In this document: positions 35,455-43,945 of the stretch, in pieces
Position numbering within the stretch: the first letter of the stretch is position 1
Layout of the letters: the number at the start of each line of letters is the position of its first letter
Source of the DNA: Proteiniclasticum sediminis
GTDB taxonomy: Bacteria > Bacillota > Clostridia > Clostridiales > Clostridiaceae
NCBI RefSeq assembly: GCF_018128025.1
Contig: NZ_JAGSCS010000008.1
Location: 62,001 to 126,000, forward strand
Direction: 5' to 3'
DNA: 64,000 nt
The notes under the pieces: generated by a model
The model's database searches: none
What the model saw: the letters and a program-made list of their open reading frames with translations, nothing else
Told to the model about the DNA's origin: nothing
Translations under genes and position numbers: made by a program

Positions 35455-36750
35455 CTATTTTGCCAGTTCTACCATGGCATTGGCATATATTCTCGCACAG
35501 GTCATGAGATCCTCAAGGAGGATATACTCATCCACCTGATGAATGGTATCGGGTCTGCCTGGAAGCTGCGGTCCGAAGGCGACGATGTTCTTCATCATCT
35601 TGGCGTAGGTCCCTCCCCCGATGGCTAACGGCGGACGCTGATCTCTCGTTTCCCGGGTGTAGACGTCCATGAGTTTGACCACCAGATCCGCATCCTGCGG
35701 ATAGTAGAGAGGAGCATCGTGCTGCAGGATCTCCATCTGGAATCCCTGGGATTCGAAAATGGTTTTGATGTTGTCTGTCACGTCATTCATCTTGTAGGTC
35801 ACCGGATAGCGGATGTTGATCTCCGCGGCCAGCACATCCTCTTGCAGGGCGATCTTCCCGAGATTCAGCACCAGTTTTCCGGAGGCTTCGTCTTCCAAAG
35901 CGATGCCCATGGCATGACCATCCAGGTCTTGGCAAAGATTGTACCAAAGGACACTTAAAGTGTTCTTAATCGGCTGAAGCTCTTCCCGGTTCACCAGATC
36001 TTCAAGCATTTTGGAAATGGCATTTTCACCCAGGTGCGGCGTGCTGCCGTGGGCGGAAACGCCTGCGAAGGTATCGGTCTTCAGGCTTTCCCCCAGTCGA
36101 AGGGTATAGGAGGCAAAATCCGGCACCATATTCACGGCCTTGCCGCCTTTCAGGGCTTTCAACGGAGACTCTTCGAGCTTCTTGCTGAGCCGAATGACAA
36201 GGATGCCTTTTTCGGCATTGATGGCGGGAAAATCCGCATCGGGGGTAAAGCCCGCCACGGGCTGCTTCTCTTGCTCCAGATACTTCTCGATGTCCGGTCC
36301 TCCCGTTTCCTCGCTGGTTCCGAAGATCAGGCGGATCCGGTGCTTCAGGGGAATCTGCAGTTCTTTGATAGCGATAAGGCCGTAAAGGGCGGCCACCATG
36401 GGTCCTTTGTCATCCATGGTTCCCCGGCCGTAGAGTTTATCCTCTGTAACTTCGCCCAAGGGATTTTTGCTCCAACCGTCACCTGCCGGGACCACATCCA
36501 GATGCCCCAGCACCGCCACATAGTCCTCCCCTTCGCCGTATTCCACCACTCCGGCATGACCATCCACATGGAAGGTCTTCAGTCCATGGCTCTTCGCCAG
36601 TTCCAGGGTCTCCTGGAGTACCTGGTGGACTTTCTCGCCGCTGGGCATTCCGGGCTTTCCTTCGGAGCGCACGGATTCCGTGGCCACCAGGCGGAGCACG
36701 TCGCGAATCATCTCTTCTTTATGCTGTTCCAAATATTGTGCAAGGGTCAT
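35455..36750 (-). CDS. PepV-like M20 dipeptidase (Sapep family)
   Basis: A 431-residue metallo-dipeptidase. VLGHLDVVPAGDGW carries the first metal ligand and catalytic Asp, GRGTMDDKGP the bridging Asp, FGTSEETGGPD the catalytic Glu and metal ligand, and IGGGTYAKMMKN the C-terminal histidine-region equivalent. Such enzymes cleave dipeptides, including Xaa-His and D-amino-acid substrates. Only 10 bases separate its stop from the ftsH start region, so both are probably co-transcribed. AGGAGGAACCC precedes its ATG. Confidence 0.9.
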   Translation of the reverse strand: MTLAQYLEQHKEEMIRDVLRLVATESVRSEGKPGMPSGEKVHQVLQETLELAKSHGLKTFHVDGHAGVVEYGEGEDYVAVLGHLDVVPAGDGWSKNPLGEVTEDKLYGRGTMDDKGPMVAALYGLIAIKELQIPLKHRIRLIFGTSEETGGPDIEKYLEQEKQPVAGFTPDADFPAINAEKGILVIRLSKKLEESPLKALKGGKAVNMVPDFASYTLRLGESLKTDTFAGVSAHGSTPHLGENAISKMLEDLVNREELQPIKNTLSVLWYNLCQDLDGHAMGIALEDEASGKLVLNLGKIALQEDVLAAEINIRYPVTYKMNDVTDNIKTIFESQGFQMEILQHDAPLYYPQDADLVVKLMDVYTRETRDQRPPLAIGGGTYAKMMKNIVAFGPQLPGRPDTIHQVDEYILLEDLMTCARIYANAMVELAK

Positions 36751-36795
36751 GGGTTCCTCCTTCTGGAGCCGAGGCTCCTCTTTCCCGCCAGGGGA

Positions 36796-37326
36796 CTATT
36801 TCAAAAATCCAAAATTATTCAAGGGATAAACCCGAAGTCCTCCCCTGCCCAGGACATCCTCCACACTGATGTAGGGATTCTCCCAGTAGCGGGCGTCCCG
36901 CGAGGTGGCCCGGTTGTCTCCCAGAAAAAAGAGCGTGCCCTCCGGCACATCATAGGTTCCGGAAAAGTCCAAATTATTGACCACATAGGGTTCTTCGATG
37001 TGTTCCCCGTTGATATAGAGCAATCCATTTTTCAGCTCCACATGATCGCCGCCAACGCCGATGACGCGTTTAATGAGCAGCATCCCATCCTCTTCTTTCG
37101 AACGGAAAACCAGAATGTCTCCGCGCTTGAAGTTATCCCGGTTATACACTTTGAGCACAAAAATCTTGTCATTCTTGTTGATGGTGGGAATCATGGATCC
37201 TGTGGGCACTTCGATGCGGAAGATCAAAAAGGTATTGATCAGCCAGGCCAAAACCAAGGCCGTGAGCACCGGGATCACCCATTCCCGTACAAAATAACCA
37301 AGTTTTCCGCTGTGTTTTTCTTCCAT
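36796..37326 (-). CDS. signal peptidase I
   Basis: A 176-residue type I signal peptidase with one N-terminal membrane segment (about 15-36). The catalytic serine is Ser44 in EVPTGSMIPTI and the general base Lys86 in LLIKRVIGVGGD; FFLGDNRATSRDARYW is conserved box E. It removes signal peptides of secreted proteins on the outer face. The start at 37326 has better spacing from GGCGGGG than the ATG two codons upstream. Symbol lepB or sipX would be arbitrary here. Confidence 0.93.
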   Translation of the reverse strand: MEEKHSGKLGYFVREWVIPVLTALVLAWLINTFLIFRIEVPTGSMIPTINKNDKIFVLKVYNRDNFKRGDILVFRSKEEDGMLLIKRVIGVGGDHVELKNGLLYINGEHIEEPYVVNNLDFSGTYDVPEGTLFFLGDNRATSRDARYWENPYISVEDVLGRGGLRVYPLNNFGFLK

Positions 37327-37546
37327 AATCATGCCCCGCCTTCACCAAATCGTCTGCAACTCCAACGTTTAAAATCCAGTATGGCAGATCTTCCTGAAAA
37401 TACCCTGAAGCGGTATTTCCAATAGGGAAAAACTTACCAATCTTTTATAGTTCAGTATACCACACCGGGAGTCCCTGCGACTATGGTCTGCCTCGTCAAC
37501 CCCCCGATCTTCCGCGGTCTTCCCCGTTTTTCTTTCCCCGGGACTA

Positions 37547-37555
37547 TGTTATAAT
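37547..37555 (+). promoter_or_regulatory. extended -10 promoter of mscL
   Basis: TG-T-TATAAT at 37547-37555, about 30 bases before the start, with AAAGGAGG between. Confidence 0.7.
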
Positions 37556-37586
37556 TGAAATATCAGAAAATAAAAGGAGGTTATTT

Positions 37587-37961
37587 ATGAAAAAGTTTTT
37601 GCAGGACTTTAAAGCCTTCGCCGTCAAAGGAAATGTACTGGATCTGGCGGTGGCGGTGATTATCGGCGGAGCTTTTGGGGCCATCGTCACCTCATTCGTG
37701 AAAGATCTGGTCATGCCCCTCATCGGAGCCATCTTTGCTGTCCCGGATTTTACGGCACTCAGCTTCACGGTCAACGGCACGCCCATCATGATCGGCGCAT
37801 TCATTCAAGCTGTGGTGAATTTCCTCATTGTCGCCTTTGCCATTTTTGTTATGATTCGTCTCATTGAAAAATTCAAAAAGAAAGAACCCGCAGCTCCCCC
37901 AGCTCCCACGAAAGAGGAGCTGCTCCTCACTGAAATTCGGGATCTTCTGAAAAACAAATAA
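37587..37961 (+). CDS. mscL: large-conductance mechanosensitive channel MscL
   Basis: A 124-residue homopentameric channel. KKFLQDFKAFAVKGNVLDLAVAVIIGGAFGAIV, in part, covers the amphipathic N-helix and pore helix TM1; DLVMPLIGAI follows; TM2 is about 70-92 and a charged cytoplasmic helix bundle ends in EIRDLLKNK. It opens under membrane tension to release solutes after osmotic downshock. AAAGGAGG precedes the ATG. Confidence 0.96.
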   Translation: MKKFLQDFKAFAVKGNVLDLAVAVIIGGAFGAIVTSFVKDLVMPLIGAIFAVPDFTALSFTVNGTPIMIGAFIQAVVNFLIVAFAIFVMIRLIEKFKKKEPAAPPAPTKEELLLTEIRDLLKNK

Positions 37962-37970
37962 GGAAACCCT

Positions 37971-38000
37971 AGGAGCAGGAGCATCCATCCTGCTCCTTTC
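37971..38000 (+). terminator. terminator of mscL
   Basis: AGGAGCAGGA (37971-37980) and TCCTGCTCCT (37988-37997) form a 10-bp stem with a 7-base loop, followed by TTCCC; a modest T tract. Confidence 0.72.
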
Positions 38001-38041
38001 CCGTCCGAAAAAAATCGTCTTAACATTGTTACTTTTTTGAC

Positions 38042-38070
38042 TTTACACTCGGAATCTCATTTGTTATACT
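38042..38070 (+). promoter_or_regulatory. sigma-A promoter of the ABC exporter operon
   Basis: TTTACA (38042-38047), 17-base spacer, TATACT (38065-38070), with an extended TG-T at 38062-38064. This predicts a leader of about 125 bases before the ATG at 38201. Confidence 0.85.
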
Positions 38071-38107
38071 CAGGGCAGTCATATAGCAATGTTATAGTGC
38101 TACAAGC

Positions 38108-38189
38108 CTTTGCCCCGACGGAAAGTTTGTCTTTCCGTGACATTTCGGCAAAGCCACAAAAAGGAGGAAGACTCTCCAAATTTAGAGAG
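38108..38189 (+). promoter_or_regulatory. structured leader with SD-sequestration potential
   Basis: CTTTGCC (38108-38114) and GGCAAAG (38147-38153) enclose a perfect ACGGAAAG/CTTTCCGT hairpin (38118-38138). The strong AAGGAGG (38161-38167) lies 33 bases from the start; between them CTCTCC (38172-38177) can pair either with the SD (GGAG) or with GAGAG (38185-38189). I match it to no known riboswitch class. Confidence 0.5.
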
Positions 38190-38200
38190 CCAAAAAAAGT

Positions 38201-38929
38201 ATGATTCAGATTAAAAATGTCACCAAGGTGTACGGCGGAAAGCTGAAGGCCGTGGACAACCTGACGCTGGAGCTGAAGCCCGGTGAAATCTTCGGATTCC
38301 TTGGCCCCAACGGCGCCGGGAAGACCACCACGATCAAGATGATCACGGGAATCACCAGCCCCGATGCCGGCGAAATTATTCTCAATGATATCTCCATCAC
38401 CCAGGATCCCCTGAACTACAAACGCCAGTTCGGCTTCGTTCCGGATAATCCGGATATTTTCCTTCGGCTGAAGGGACTGGAATACCTGAACTTCATGGCC
38501 GATGTCTACAATGTGGACAGCACCCTTCGCCAGGAGCGAATCAAGGATCTCTCCAAGCGCTTCGATATGGAAAACGCCCTGGGAGACTACATTTCCAGCT
38601 ATTCCCACGGCATGCGCCAGAAAATGATCCTCATGGGCGCCCTCATCCACGATCCCAGCCTTTGGGTCCTGGATGAACCCATGACCGGCCTGGACCCCAA
38701 ATCCTCCTACTACCTGAAGGAAATGATGCGGGAACACGCCGACAAGGGCAATGTGGTCTTCTTCTCCACCCACGTCCTGGATGTGGCGGAAAAAGTCTGC
38801 GACCGCGTAGGCATCATCAACAAAGGAAAGCTCATGTTCTGCGGAACCATGGATGAGCTGAGGGGATTGGTCAGTGAAAATGAGGGTCTGGAGAAAATAT
38901 TCCTGGAGATGACCAGCGATGAAGAGTAA
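38201..38929 (+). CDS. ABC transporter ATP-binding protein
   Basis: A 242-residue ABC ATPase with Walker A GPNGAGKTT, signature YSHGMRQKM, Walker B LWVLDEPMTGLDP and switch His in FFSTHVLD. It drives the membrane protein encoded by the next gene, whose start overlaps this one by 11 bases. ABC-2/Nat type exporters of this layout move drugs, peptides or lipids; the substrate is unknown. The ribosome site is displaced from the ATG by a small hairpin. Confidence 0.93.
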   Translation: MIQIKNVTKVYGGKLKAVDNLTLELKPGEIFGFLGPNGAGKTTTIKMITGITSPDAGEIILNDISITQDPLNYKRQFGFVPDNPDIFLRLKGLEYLNFMADVYNVDSTLRQERIKDLSKRFDMENALGDYISSYSHGMRQKMILMGALIHDPSLWVLDEPMTGLDPKSSYYLKEMMREHADKGNVVFFSTHVLDVAEKVCDRVGIINKGKLMFCGTMDELRGLVSENEGLEKIFLEMTSDEE

Positions 38930-40592
38930 TCTCCTAGTACTCACCCAGGCCATGTTCCGCAACGACGAGACCCTGAATAACCTCACCGGATCCTCCAGAA
39001 CCAAGAAAAACTCCTTTTTCAGCACGCGGCTGGGTTCAGCCGTCCTCATTCTGGGACTGGCCCTCCTCATGGGCTTCAGCATGGGTACCCTGGTGGTGCA
39101 GATGTACGATGCCCTCTCCGTCATGGAGATGCAGTCTCTCATTCTCCGGCTTCTCATTCCATCTGCCGGCATCATGGTCTTCATGTTCGGGCTCTTTTCC
39201 GTCATGAACATCTTCTATTTTTCCCGGGATGTGGACAATTACCTGTACCTCCCCGTGAAAGCTGGTGAAATCCTCTCCGCGAAATTTCTGGTTTCGCTGA
39301 TCTACGAGTATTTCATCATCCTCATCTTCTTCCTCCCCATGCTGACCATATACGGCGTAAAGGATTCTGCCGGTGTTCTGTACTTCGTGTACATGATCCT
39401 TGCCCTTCTCCTCATTCCCGTATTCCCCCTGGTGGTGGCTTCAGCCCTAGCCATGGTGGTCATGCGCTTTTCCAATAAGTTCAAGAATCGTGACCGCTTC
39501 AACATGATCGCCGGAATTCTCAGCCTCTTCATGGCCCTGGGGTTCAACTTCGGGATCCAGTATCTGGCCGGAACCATGTCCGAAGGCTCCAATCCCATGA
39601 TTGGCGGTTTAGGGGATCTGCCCCTCTTCAAAGTCACAGGATGGGTATTCCCCACGAGCCATTATGCTCTGGAAGCCCTCATCAGCCCAAAAAGCGGCAT
39701 TCTCGATATCCTCATCATGATCGGCCTTACGGCAGTAGCTCTCGTGGCCTTCTACTTCCTGGGCAATGCCCTCTACTTCAAGGGTGTCACAGGGATCTCC
39801 GAATCCCAGGCCAACCGTAAGGTGCTCACCGTCAGCGAACTGAAGAAAGGAACCTCCAAGCGTTCCGTGCTCTTCTCCTACTCGCTGAAGGAACTGAAGC
39901 TGGTCTACCGCACCCCCGTTTATTTCCTCAACTGTATCCTCATCAGCCTCATCTATCCCCTCTTCTTCCTGATCCCCATGCTGGTGGGGACGACAGAAGA
40001 CGGGGAAGACATCAAAACCGTCCTGGCCATGGCCAAGGATGTGGATAAGGGTACGCTCCTCATGATCATTCTGGGTGCTGCCTTCACCCTGGCCTCCCTG
40101 AATATCATCTCCTCCACGGCCATCTCCCGGGAAGGAAAGAACTTCTATGTCATCAAGTACATTCCTGTGTCCTATATGCAGCAGATCTATGCGAAGATCC
40201 TCAGCTCCTTCTATGTGGAAGTCATTGCCGTGGTCATCTTCTACGGTCTGATCTTTGCCCTGATTCCCGTGGATCCGCTCTTTATCCTGGGTTCCTTCGT
40301 GCTGGTGGTCCTAGCCTCCATTGCCATCAATCAGCTGGGGATCCTCCTGGACGTACTCTGGCCGAAACTGAACTGGGACATGGAGCAAAAAGCCGTAAAG
40401 CAGAATCTGAACTCCATGATCCATATGTTCCTGGGCTTTGGCCTCACGGCGCTCTGCGTCTTCCTGGGGATCAAGTTCACCCCCACCCCCTTCGTGGTCT
40501 TCATGGCCGGGTTCCTGGGGCTCCTGATCCTGGTGCTCCTTCTCCATTTCCTGCTGAAGAGCGTCTCCGCCAAGCGCTTTGCCGCCTTATAA
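38919..40592 (+). CDS. ABC exporter permease
   Basis: A 557-residue integral membrane protein with about twelve hydrophobic segments in two halves, for example VLILGLALLMGFSMG at the N-terminus and VVFMAGFLGLLILVLLLHFLL in part at the end. It resembles the putative ABC exporter permeases paired with single ATPases in Bacillota. Translation is coupled to the ATPase through the 11-base overlap, and a strong terminator follows. Substrate unknown. Confidence 0.88.
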   Translation: MKSNLLVLTQAMFRNDETLNNLTGSSRTKKNSFFSTRLGSAVLILGLALLMGFSMGTLVVQMYDALSVMEMQSLILRLLIPSAGIMVFMFGLFSVMNIFYFSRDVDNYLYLPVKAGEILSAKFLVSLIYEYFIILIFFLPMLTIYGVKDSAGVLYFVYMILALLLIPVFPLVVASALAMVVMRFSNKFKNRDRFNMIAGILSLFMALGFNFGIQYLAGTMSEGSNPMIGGLGDLPLFKVTGWVFPTSHYALEALISPKSGILDILIMIGLTAVALVAFYFLGNALYFKGVTGISESQANRKVLTVSELKKGTSKRSVLFSYSLKELKLVYRTPVYFLNCILISLIYPLFFLIPMLVGTTEDGEDIKTVLAMAKDVDKGTLLMIILGAAFTLASLNIISSTAISREGKNFYVIKYIPVSYMQQIYAKILSSFYVEVIAVVIFYGLIFALIPVDPLFILGSFVLVVLASIAINQLGILLDVLWPKLNWDMEQKAVKQNLNSMIHMFLGFGLTALCVFLGIKFTPTPFVVFMAGFLGLLILVLLLHFLLKSVSAKRFAAL

Positions 40593-40605
40593 TCAAAGAA
40601 CAGCA

Positions 40606-40640
40606 AAAAGAACGGTTTTCATGACGAAAACCGTTCTTTT
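40606..40640. terminator. bidirectional terminator between ABC operon and ung
   Basis: AAAAGAACGGTTTTC (40606-40620) and GAAAACCGTTCTTTT (40626-40640) form a 15-bp perfect stem with A and T flanks, serving both converging genes. Confidence 0.93.
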
Positions 40641-40641
40641 C

Positions 40642-41310
40642 TCATGGGACCGTAATCCAGGACAAGGGCGCTTTCCCCTCTTTTTCCAGAGCTTCATTAG
40701 CCCGGGAAAAAGGACGGGACCCAAAAAAACCCCGATGGGCCGACAAGGGGCTGGGATGAGGCGAAGTGATGATGGTATGCCGGAAGGAAATGAGCTCCTT
40801 CTTGGCCTGGGCCGCATTCCCCCAGAGGAGAAACACCACCGGGTCCCATCGGCTGGAAAGGCAGCGGATCACTTCATCGGTGAAGGTTTCCCATCCCTTC
40901 CCCCCATGGGAGTTTGCCTCCCCCTGACGCACCGTGAGGACGGTGTTGAGGAGAAGCACCCCTGCATCGGCCCAGGCTTCCAGGGAGCCGTGGCTGGGCA
41001 GGGGAAGTCCCAGATCGCTCTCCCGCTCCTTGAAAATATTACGTAAGGACGGCGGCAGTGGAACTCCCGGGGCCACGGAAAATGCCAGACCATCGGCCTG
41101 TCCCTTCCCGTGATAGGGATCCTGCCCCAGAATCACCACTTTGACGTCCGGGTAGTCTGTTCGCCGAAAAGCTTCAAAAATCCGATTCTTCGGCGGGTAC
41201 ACCTCGCCTTCCGCATACTCTTCTGCTAAAAATGCTTTGAGCTGGCGGAAATAGTCTTTCTTCAGCTCCTCCCCCAGAAACTGATCCCAGGAACTTCCCA
41301 AAACGGTCAT
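40642..41310 (-). CDS. ung: uracil-DNA glycosylase
   Basis: A 222-residue family 1 UDG that excises uracil from DNA. The water-activating loop is GQDPYHGKGQADGLAFSV in part, LLLNTVLTV follows, and the DNA-intercalation loop is HPSPLSAHRGFFGSRPFS. All catalytic residues are present and length matches the family. It stands alone, divergent from the phosphodiesterase gene. Confidence 0.96.
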   Translation of the reverse strand: MTVLGSSWDQFLGEELKKDYFRQLKAFLAEEYAEGEVYPPKNRIFEAFRRTDYPDVKVVILGQDPYHGKGQADGLAFSVAPGVPLPPSLRNIFKERESDLGLPLPSHGSLEAWADAGVLLLNTVLTVRQGEANSHGGKGWETFTDEVIRCLSSRWDPVVFLLWGNAAQAKKELISFRHTIITSPHPSPLSAHRGFFGSRPFSRANEALEKEGKAPLSWITVP

Positions 41311-41462
41311 GGCTTTCTCCCCCTGTCCTTAATTTGAATCTGTCTCCATTATACCAAAAGAAGACCGCATCGCCCTTTCTCTCCCCATGTTTTCAAATTA
41401 TTCACCATCTTTTCAGTATTCCTTAGACTTCCTGTGATATAGTTTCTCCAATCCTTTGACCT

Positions 41463-41496
41463 GGAGGTGAAACAGCGCTTCGCGCTATCGCATATG
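41463..41496 (+). promoter_or_regulatory. SD separated from start codon by a hairpin
   Basis: GGAGGTGA (41463-41470) is 23 bases from the ATG at 41494. In between AGCGC (41474-41478) and GCGCT (41482-41486) form a tight hairpin on a TTC loop; folding it leaves about 11 bases of effective spacing, close to normal. The GTG at 41467 is part of the SD itself and is not a usable start. Confidence 0.55.
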
Positions 41497-42792
41497 AATA
41501 AACAGCAGACGATCATTCTCTCCTTTGATGCCCTGGGCAGCCGAGATCTGGCCGTTCTGAAGGCCCAGCCGGGATTCTCCCGGCTCATGGAGAAGGCTTC
41601 CTGGTGCGACCGGGTAAACTCCGTCTATCCCAGCCTCACCTATCCCTGCCACACGAGCATTTCCACGGGTAAACTCCCCATGAATCACGGGGTGGTGTCC
41701 AACACGCTCCTGCAGCCCGGTCGGGAAAGCCCCGACTGGAACTGGACCCGGGACCGGATCAAGGCGGATACTTTCTACGATGCCGCCCTGCGAAAGGGTC
41801 TCACCGTGAGCGCTCTTCTCTGGCCCGTCACCGGAAAATCCCGCATTACCTGGAATCTCCCGGAAATTTTCCCCAATCGCCCATGGCAGAACCAGATCCT
41901 GGTCTCCCTGCAAAACGGCACTCCGGACTATGAGCTGGCCCTGAACCGTAAATTCGGCCACCTTCGGCAAGGGATCGCCCAGCCGCAGCTGGACGATTTT
42001 GTCCTGGCCAGCGCCCTGTGGACGCTGAAGGAAAAGAAGCCGGATGTCCTCATGGTTCACTTCGTGGAACTGGATGCCATGCGCCATCACCACGGCTATG
42101 ACTCCAAGGAAGCCCAGGAAGCGCTCCTTAGCTATGACCGGCGGCTCCAGGCCATCTTTTCATTCCTGGACAAGGAAGGGCGAACCCCGGACACCACCTT
42201 GTTTGTCCTCGGAGACCATGACCAGATTCCCGTGAACCATACCATGCACCTGAACTCCGTCCTGAAAGCCAAGGGACTCCTGAAGACCCGAGGGCAGAAA
42301 ATCATCCAGTATGACGCCTATGTCCACAGCCAGGACGGCTCCGCCTATGTGTATCTTGCCGATCCCCAGGATGAGGGGCTGAAATCCCGGGTGGAGAAAA
42401 TCCTCACCGATCTTGCCCAGCGGGAGGACTTCGGCATTGAACGGATCCTCAGCGCCCAGGAAGCGAAGGCCCGAGGAGCTAACCGCCACTGCACCTTCAT
42501 GCTGGAGGCTCGCCGCGGATACCATTTCCACGACAGCCATACGCAGCCTGCCCTGACCTCCCGAAGGGAGCACTCCCCGGAAAATGACGCCAAGGGCTGG
42601 TCCACCCATGGCTTTGACCCCGAAAAACCCGACTATCAGACGGTATTCTTTGCCTGGGGCAAAGGGATCCGTTCTGGCGTGCGGATCCCAACCATGAGTC
42701 TCATCGATGAAGGCCCCACCTTTGCCCACAGCCTGGGTACCCGGCTTTCGGATCCCGACGGTCGCATTCTTATGGAGATTTTTGAAGACTGA
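41494..42792 (+). CDS. alkaline phosphatase superfamily phosphodiesterase (NPP/AP type)
   Basis: A 432-residue cytosolic enzyme of the nucleotide pyrophosphatase/phosphodiesterase branch. SFDALGSRD gives the first metal ligands, PSLTYPCHTSISTG contains the nucleophilic threonine, FVELDAMRHHHG and LGDHDQIP the other zinc ligands, and GWSTHGFDP the last histidine. It probably hydrolyses phosphodiester or pyrophosphate bonds; no signal peptide is seen. The ribosome site is set back behind a small hairpin. Confidence 0.85.
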   Translation: MNKQQTIILSFDALGSRDLAVLKAQPGFSRLMEKASWCDRVNSVYPSLTYPCHTSISTGKLPMNHGVVSNTLLQPGRESPDWNWTRDRIKADTFYDAALRKGLTVSALLWPVTGKSRITWNLPEIFPNRPWQNQILVSLQNGTPDYELALNRKFGHLRQGIAQPQLDDFVLASALWTLKEKKPDVLMVHFVELDAMRHHHGYDSKEAQEALLSYDRRLQAIFSFLDKEGRTPDTTLFVLGDHDQIPVNHTMHLNSVLKAKGLLKTRGQKIIQYDAYVHSQDGSAYVYLADPQDEGLKSRVEKILTDLAQREDFGIERILSAQEAKARGANRHCTFMLEARRGYHFHDSHTQPALTSRREHSPENDAKGWSTHGFDPEKPDYQTVFFAWGKGIRSGVRIPTMSLIDEGPTFAHSLGTRLSDPDGRILMEIFED

Positions 42793-42794
42793 AA

Positions 42795-42839
42795 CCCTTT
42801 GGCGAACAAAGGGAAGCGGACCTGATTGCTCAGGTCCGC
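42795..42839 (+). terminator. tandem hairpins after the phosphodiesterase gene
   Basis: CCCTTTG/CAAAGGG (42795-42813) and GCGGACCTGA/TCAGGTCCGC (42816-42839) in tandem. Neither has a strong T tract, so termination may be weak or rho-assisted; a third AAGGGT/ACCCTT pair follows at 42864-42897. Confidence 0.55.
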
Positions 42840-42939
42840 CTAGGGAAACAGTATATTTAACAAAAGGGTAGGGGTATTTCCACCCTTCATATGGGAGCTA
42901 ATTTCTTAGCTTGTCTTTATTCTAACATATTTTCAAGTA

Positions 42940-42955
42940 TTTGTTAATTAACAAA
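42940..42955. repeat. 16-bp perfect palindrome
   Basis: TTTGTTAATTAACAAA between two converging genes, in an AT-rich spacer. It may be a protein-binding site or chance in AT-rich DNA. Confidence 0.5.
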
Positions 42956-42993
42956 CCTATTTTTCTGCTTTTGTACACTTTTCGCACAGTGGG

Positions 42994-43623
42994 TCAGCTG
43001 ATGCCCAACCGTTTCATTTTATTGTACAGGGTGTTTCGTCCGATCTCCAGTTCCTTGGCCATGGACGTGATGTTCCAGTGGAACTTCTCCCCCGCTGCCA
43101 GGATGGCAAACTTTTCATAATCCTCCAGGCTTTTCAGCCGAGCGTTGCATTTTGCCAGATTCTCCTTTTGATCCTCTCCCTGATACCGGAGAATATGGAT
43201 ACCCACCAGGTCCTGAAAAAGAGAATCCACGGCGCAGACGGATTCGCTGTGTCCCTCTGCCCTGTAGGTGAGAACCATGGCTCCCATGGCTTTTCTCGGC
43301 CCTTCCAGAGGGATAGCCAGAACCGTCAGGGGACTTTCCAGCACTCTTTTTCGTTTTTCCCCCTGGCGTATGCTCTCCTTGATTTCCTGGAGAATTTCAG
43401 GATGGGTTTCCAGGCATTTGGTCATTTCGCCTCTGCCGGCTTTGTCGTTCTGGAGTCCATTTTTCCCCGCACAAAATAGTACCGTCCCTCTTCGGTCCAC
43501 AAGGCATAAGGAATCCAGACACTGAATCTGCATGAAATCCCGGGCAATAAAGGTCATATGATCCAGGATATGCTGCAGATCTGCAGATCCCTTCCACTCT
43601 TCCTGTTGAAATTCTGTCATCAT
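42994..43623 (-). CDS. Fis-type helix-turn-helix regulator
   Basis: A 209-residue protein. The C-terminal 45 residues (FHWNITSMAKELEIGRNTLYNKMKRLGI, in part) form a Fis-type HTH as found at the end of NtrC-family activators. The N-terminal part (CLVDRRGTVLFCAGK) reads as a GAF/PAS-like sensor. There is no AAA+ sigma-54-interacting domain, so it is not a bacterial enhancer-binding protein in full form. It starts at 43623 after AAGGGGTGG. Target and ligand unknown. Confidence 0.75.
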   Translation of the reverse strand: MMTEFQQEEWKGSADLQHILDHMTFIARDFMQIQCLDSLCLVDRRGTVLFCAGKNGLQNDKAGRGEMTKCLETHPEILQEIKESIRQGEKRKRVLESPLTVLAIPLEGPRKAMGAMVLTYRAEGHSESVCAVDSLFQDLVGIHILRYQGEDQKENLAKCNARLKSLEDYEKFAILAAGEKFHWNITSMAKELEIGRNTLYNKMKRLGIS

Positions 43624-43774
43624 TCATCCACCCCTTAAATTGATAATATATTAACATAATTTGCTTTTCAAGGGTTATCTTCCAGAATCGGAAAAACCTT
43701 GAAATTTCGTGAACAAAGCCTGGTTTTTGAGCTATAATGTTTGAAAGACAAATTCCTTGGAAGGAGGAATCCCC

Positions 43775-43930
43775 ATGAAAAAAGGCGAAGTGATCCGCAG
43801 CGGCATCACCATGGGCACGGGTTTGGCCATGGTCATCAGCTGGAGTCTTCACCAGTCGGTGCTCTGGGCCATTATCCACGGTCTCTTGAGCTGGATCTAT
43901 GTCGTATACTATCTGCTGATTTTGAAATAG
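43775..43930 (+). CDS. small membrane protein, 51 aa
   Basis: A 51-residue protein starting MKKGEVIRSGITMGTGLAMV, with two short hydrophobic segments (about 10-25 and 33-50) and a central WSLHQSVLWAIIHG. AAGGAGG at 43761-43767 is a perfect ribosome site. It is followed after 15 bases by the DUF554 gene and probably co-transcribed. Similar small membrane proteins are widespread in Bacillota, with no known function, to my recollection. Confidence 0.8.
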   Translation: MKKGEVIRSGITMGTGLAMVISWSLHQSVLWAIIHGLLSWIYVVYYLLILK

Positions 43931-43945
43931 GATGAGGTGCATATT

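Noticed and set aside
38100-38200. c-di-GMP or other known riboswitch before the ABC exporter
   Set aside because: A GGCAAAGCC segment recalls class I c-di-GMP aptamers, but the remaining conserved sequence is missing; listed only as an unassigned structure.
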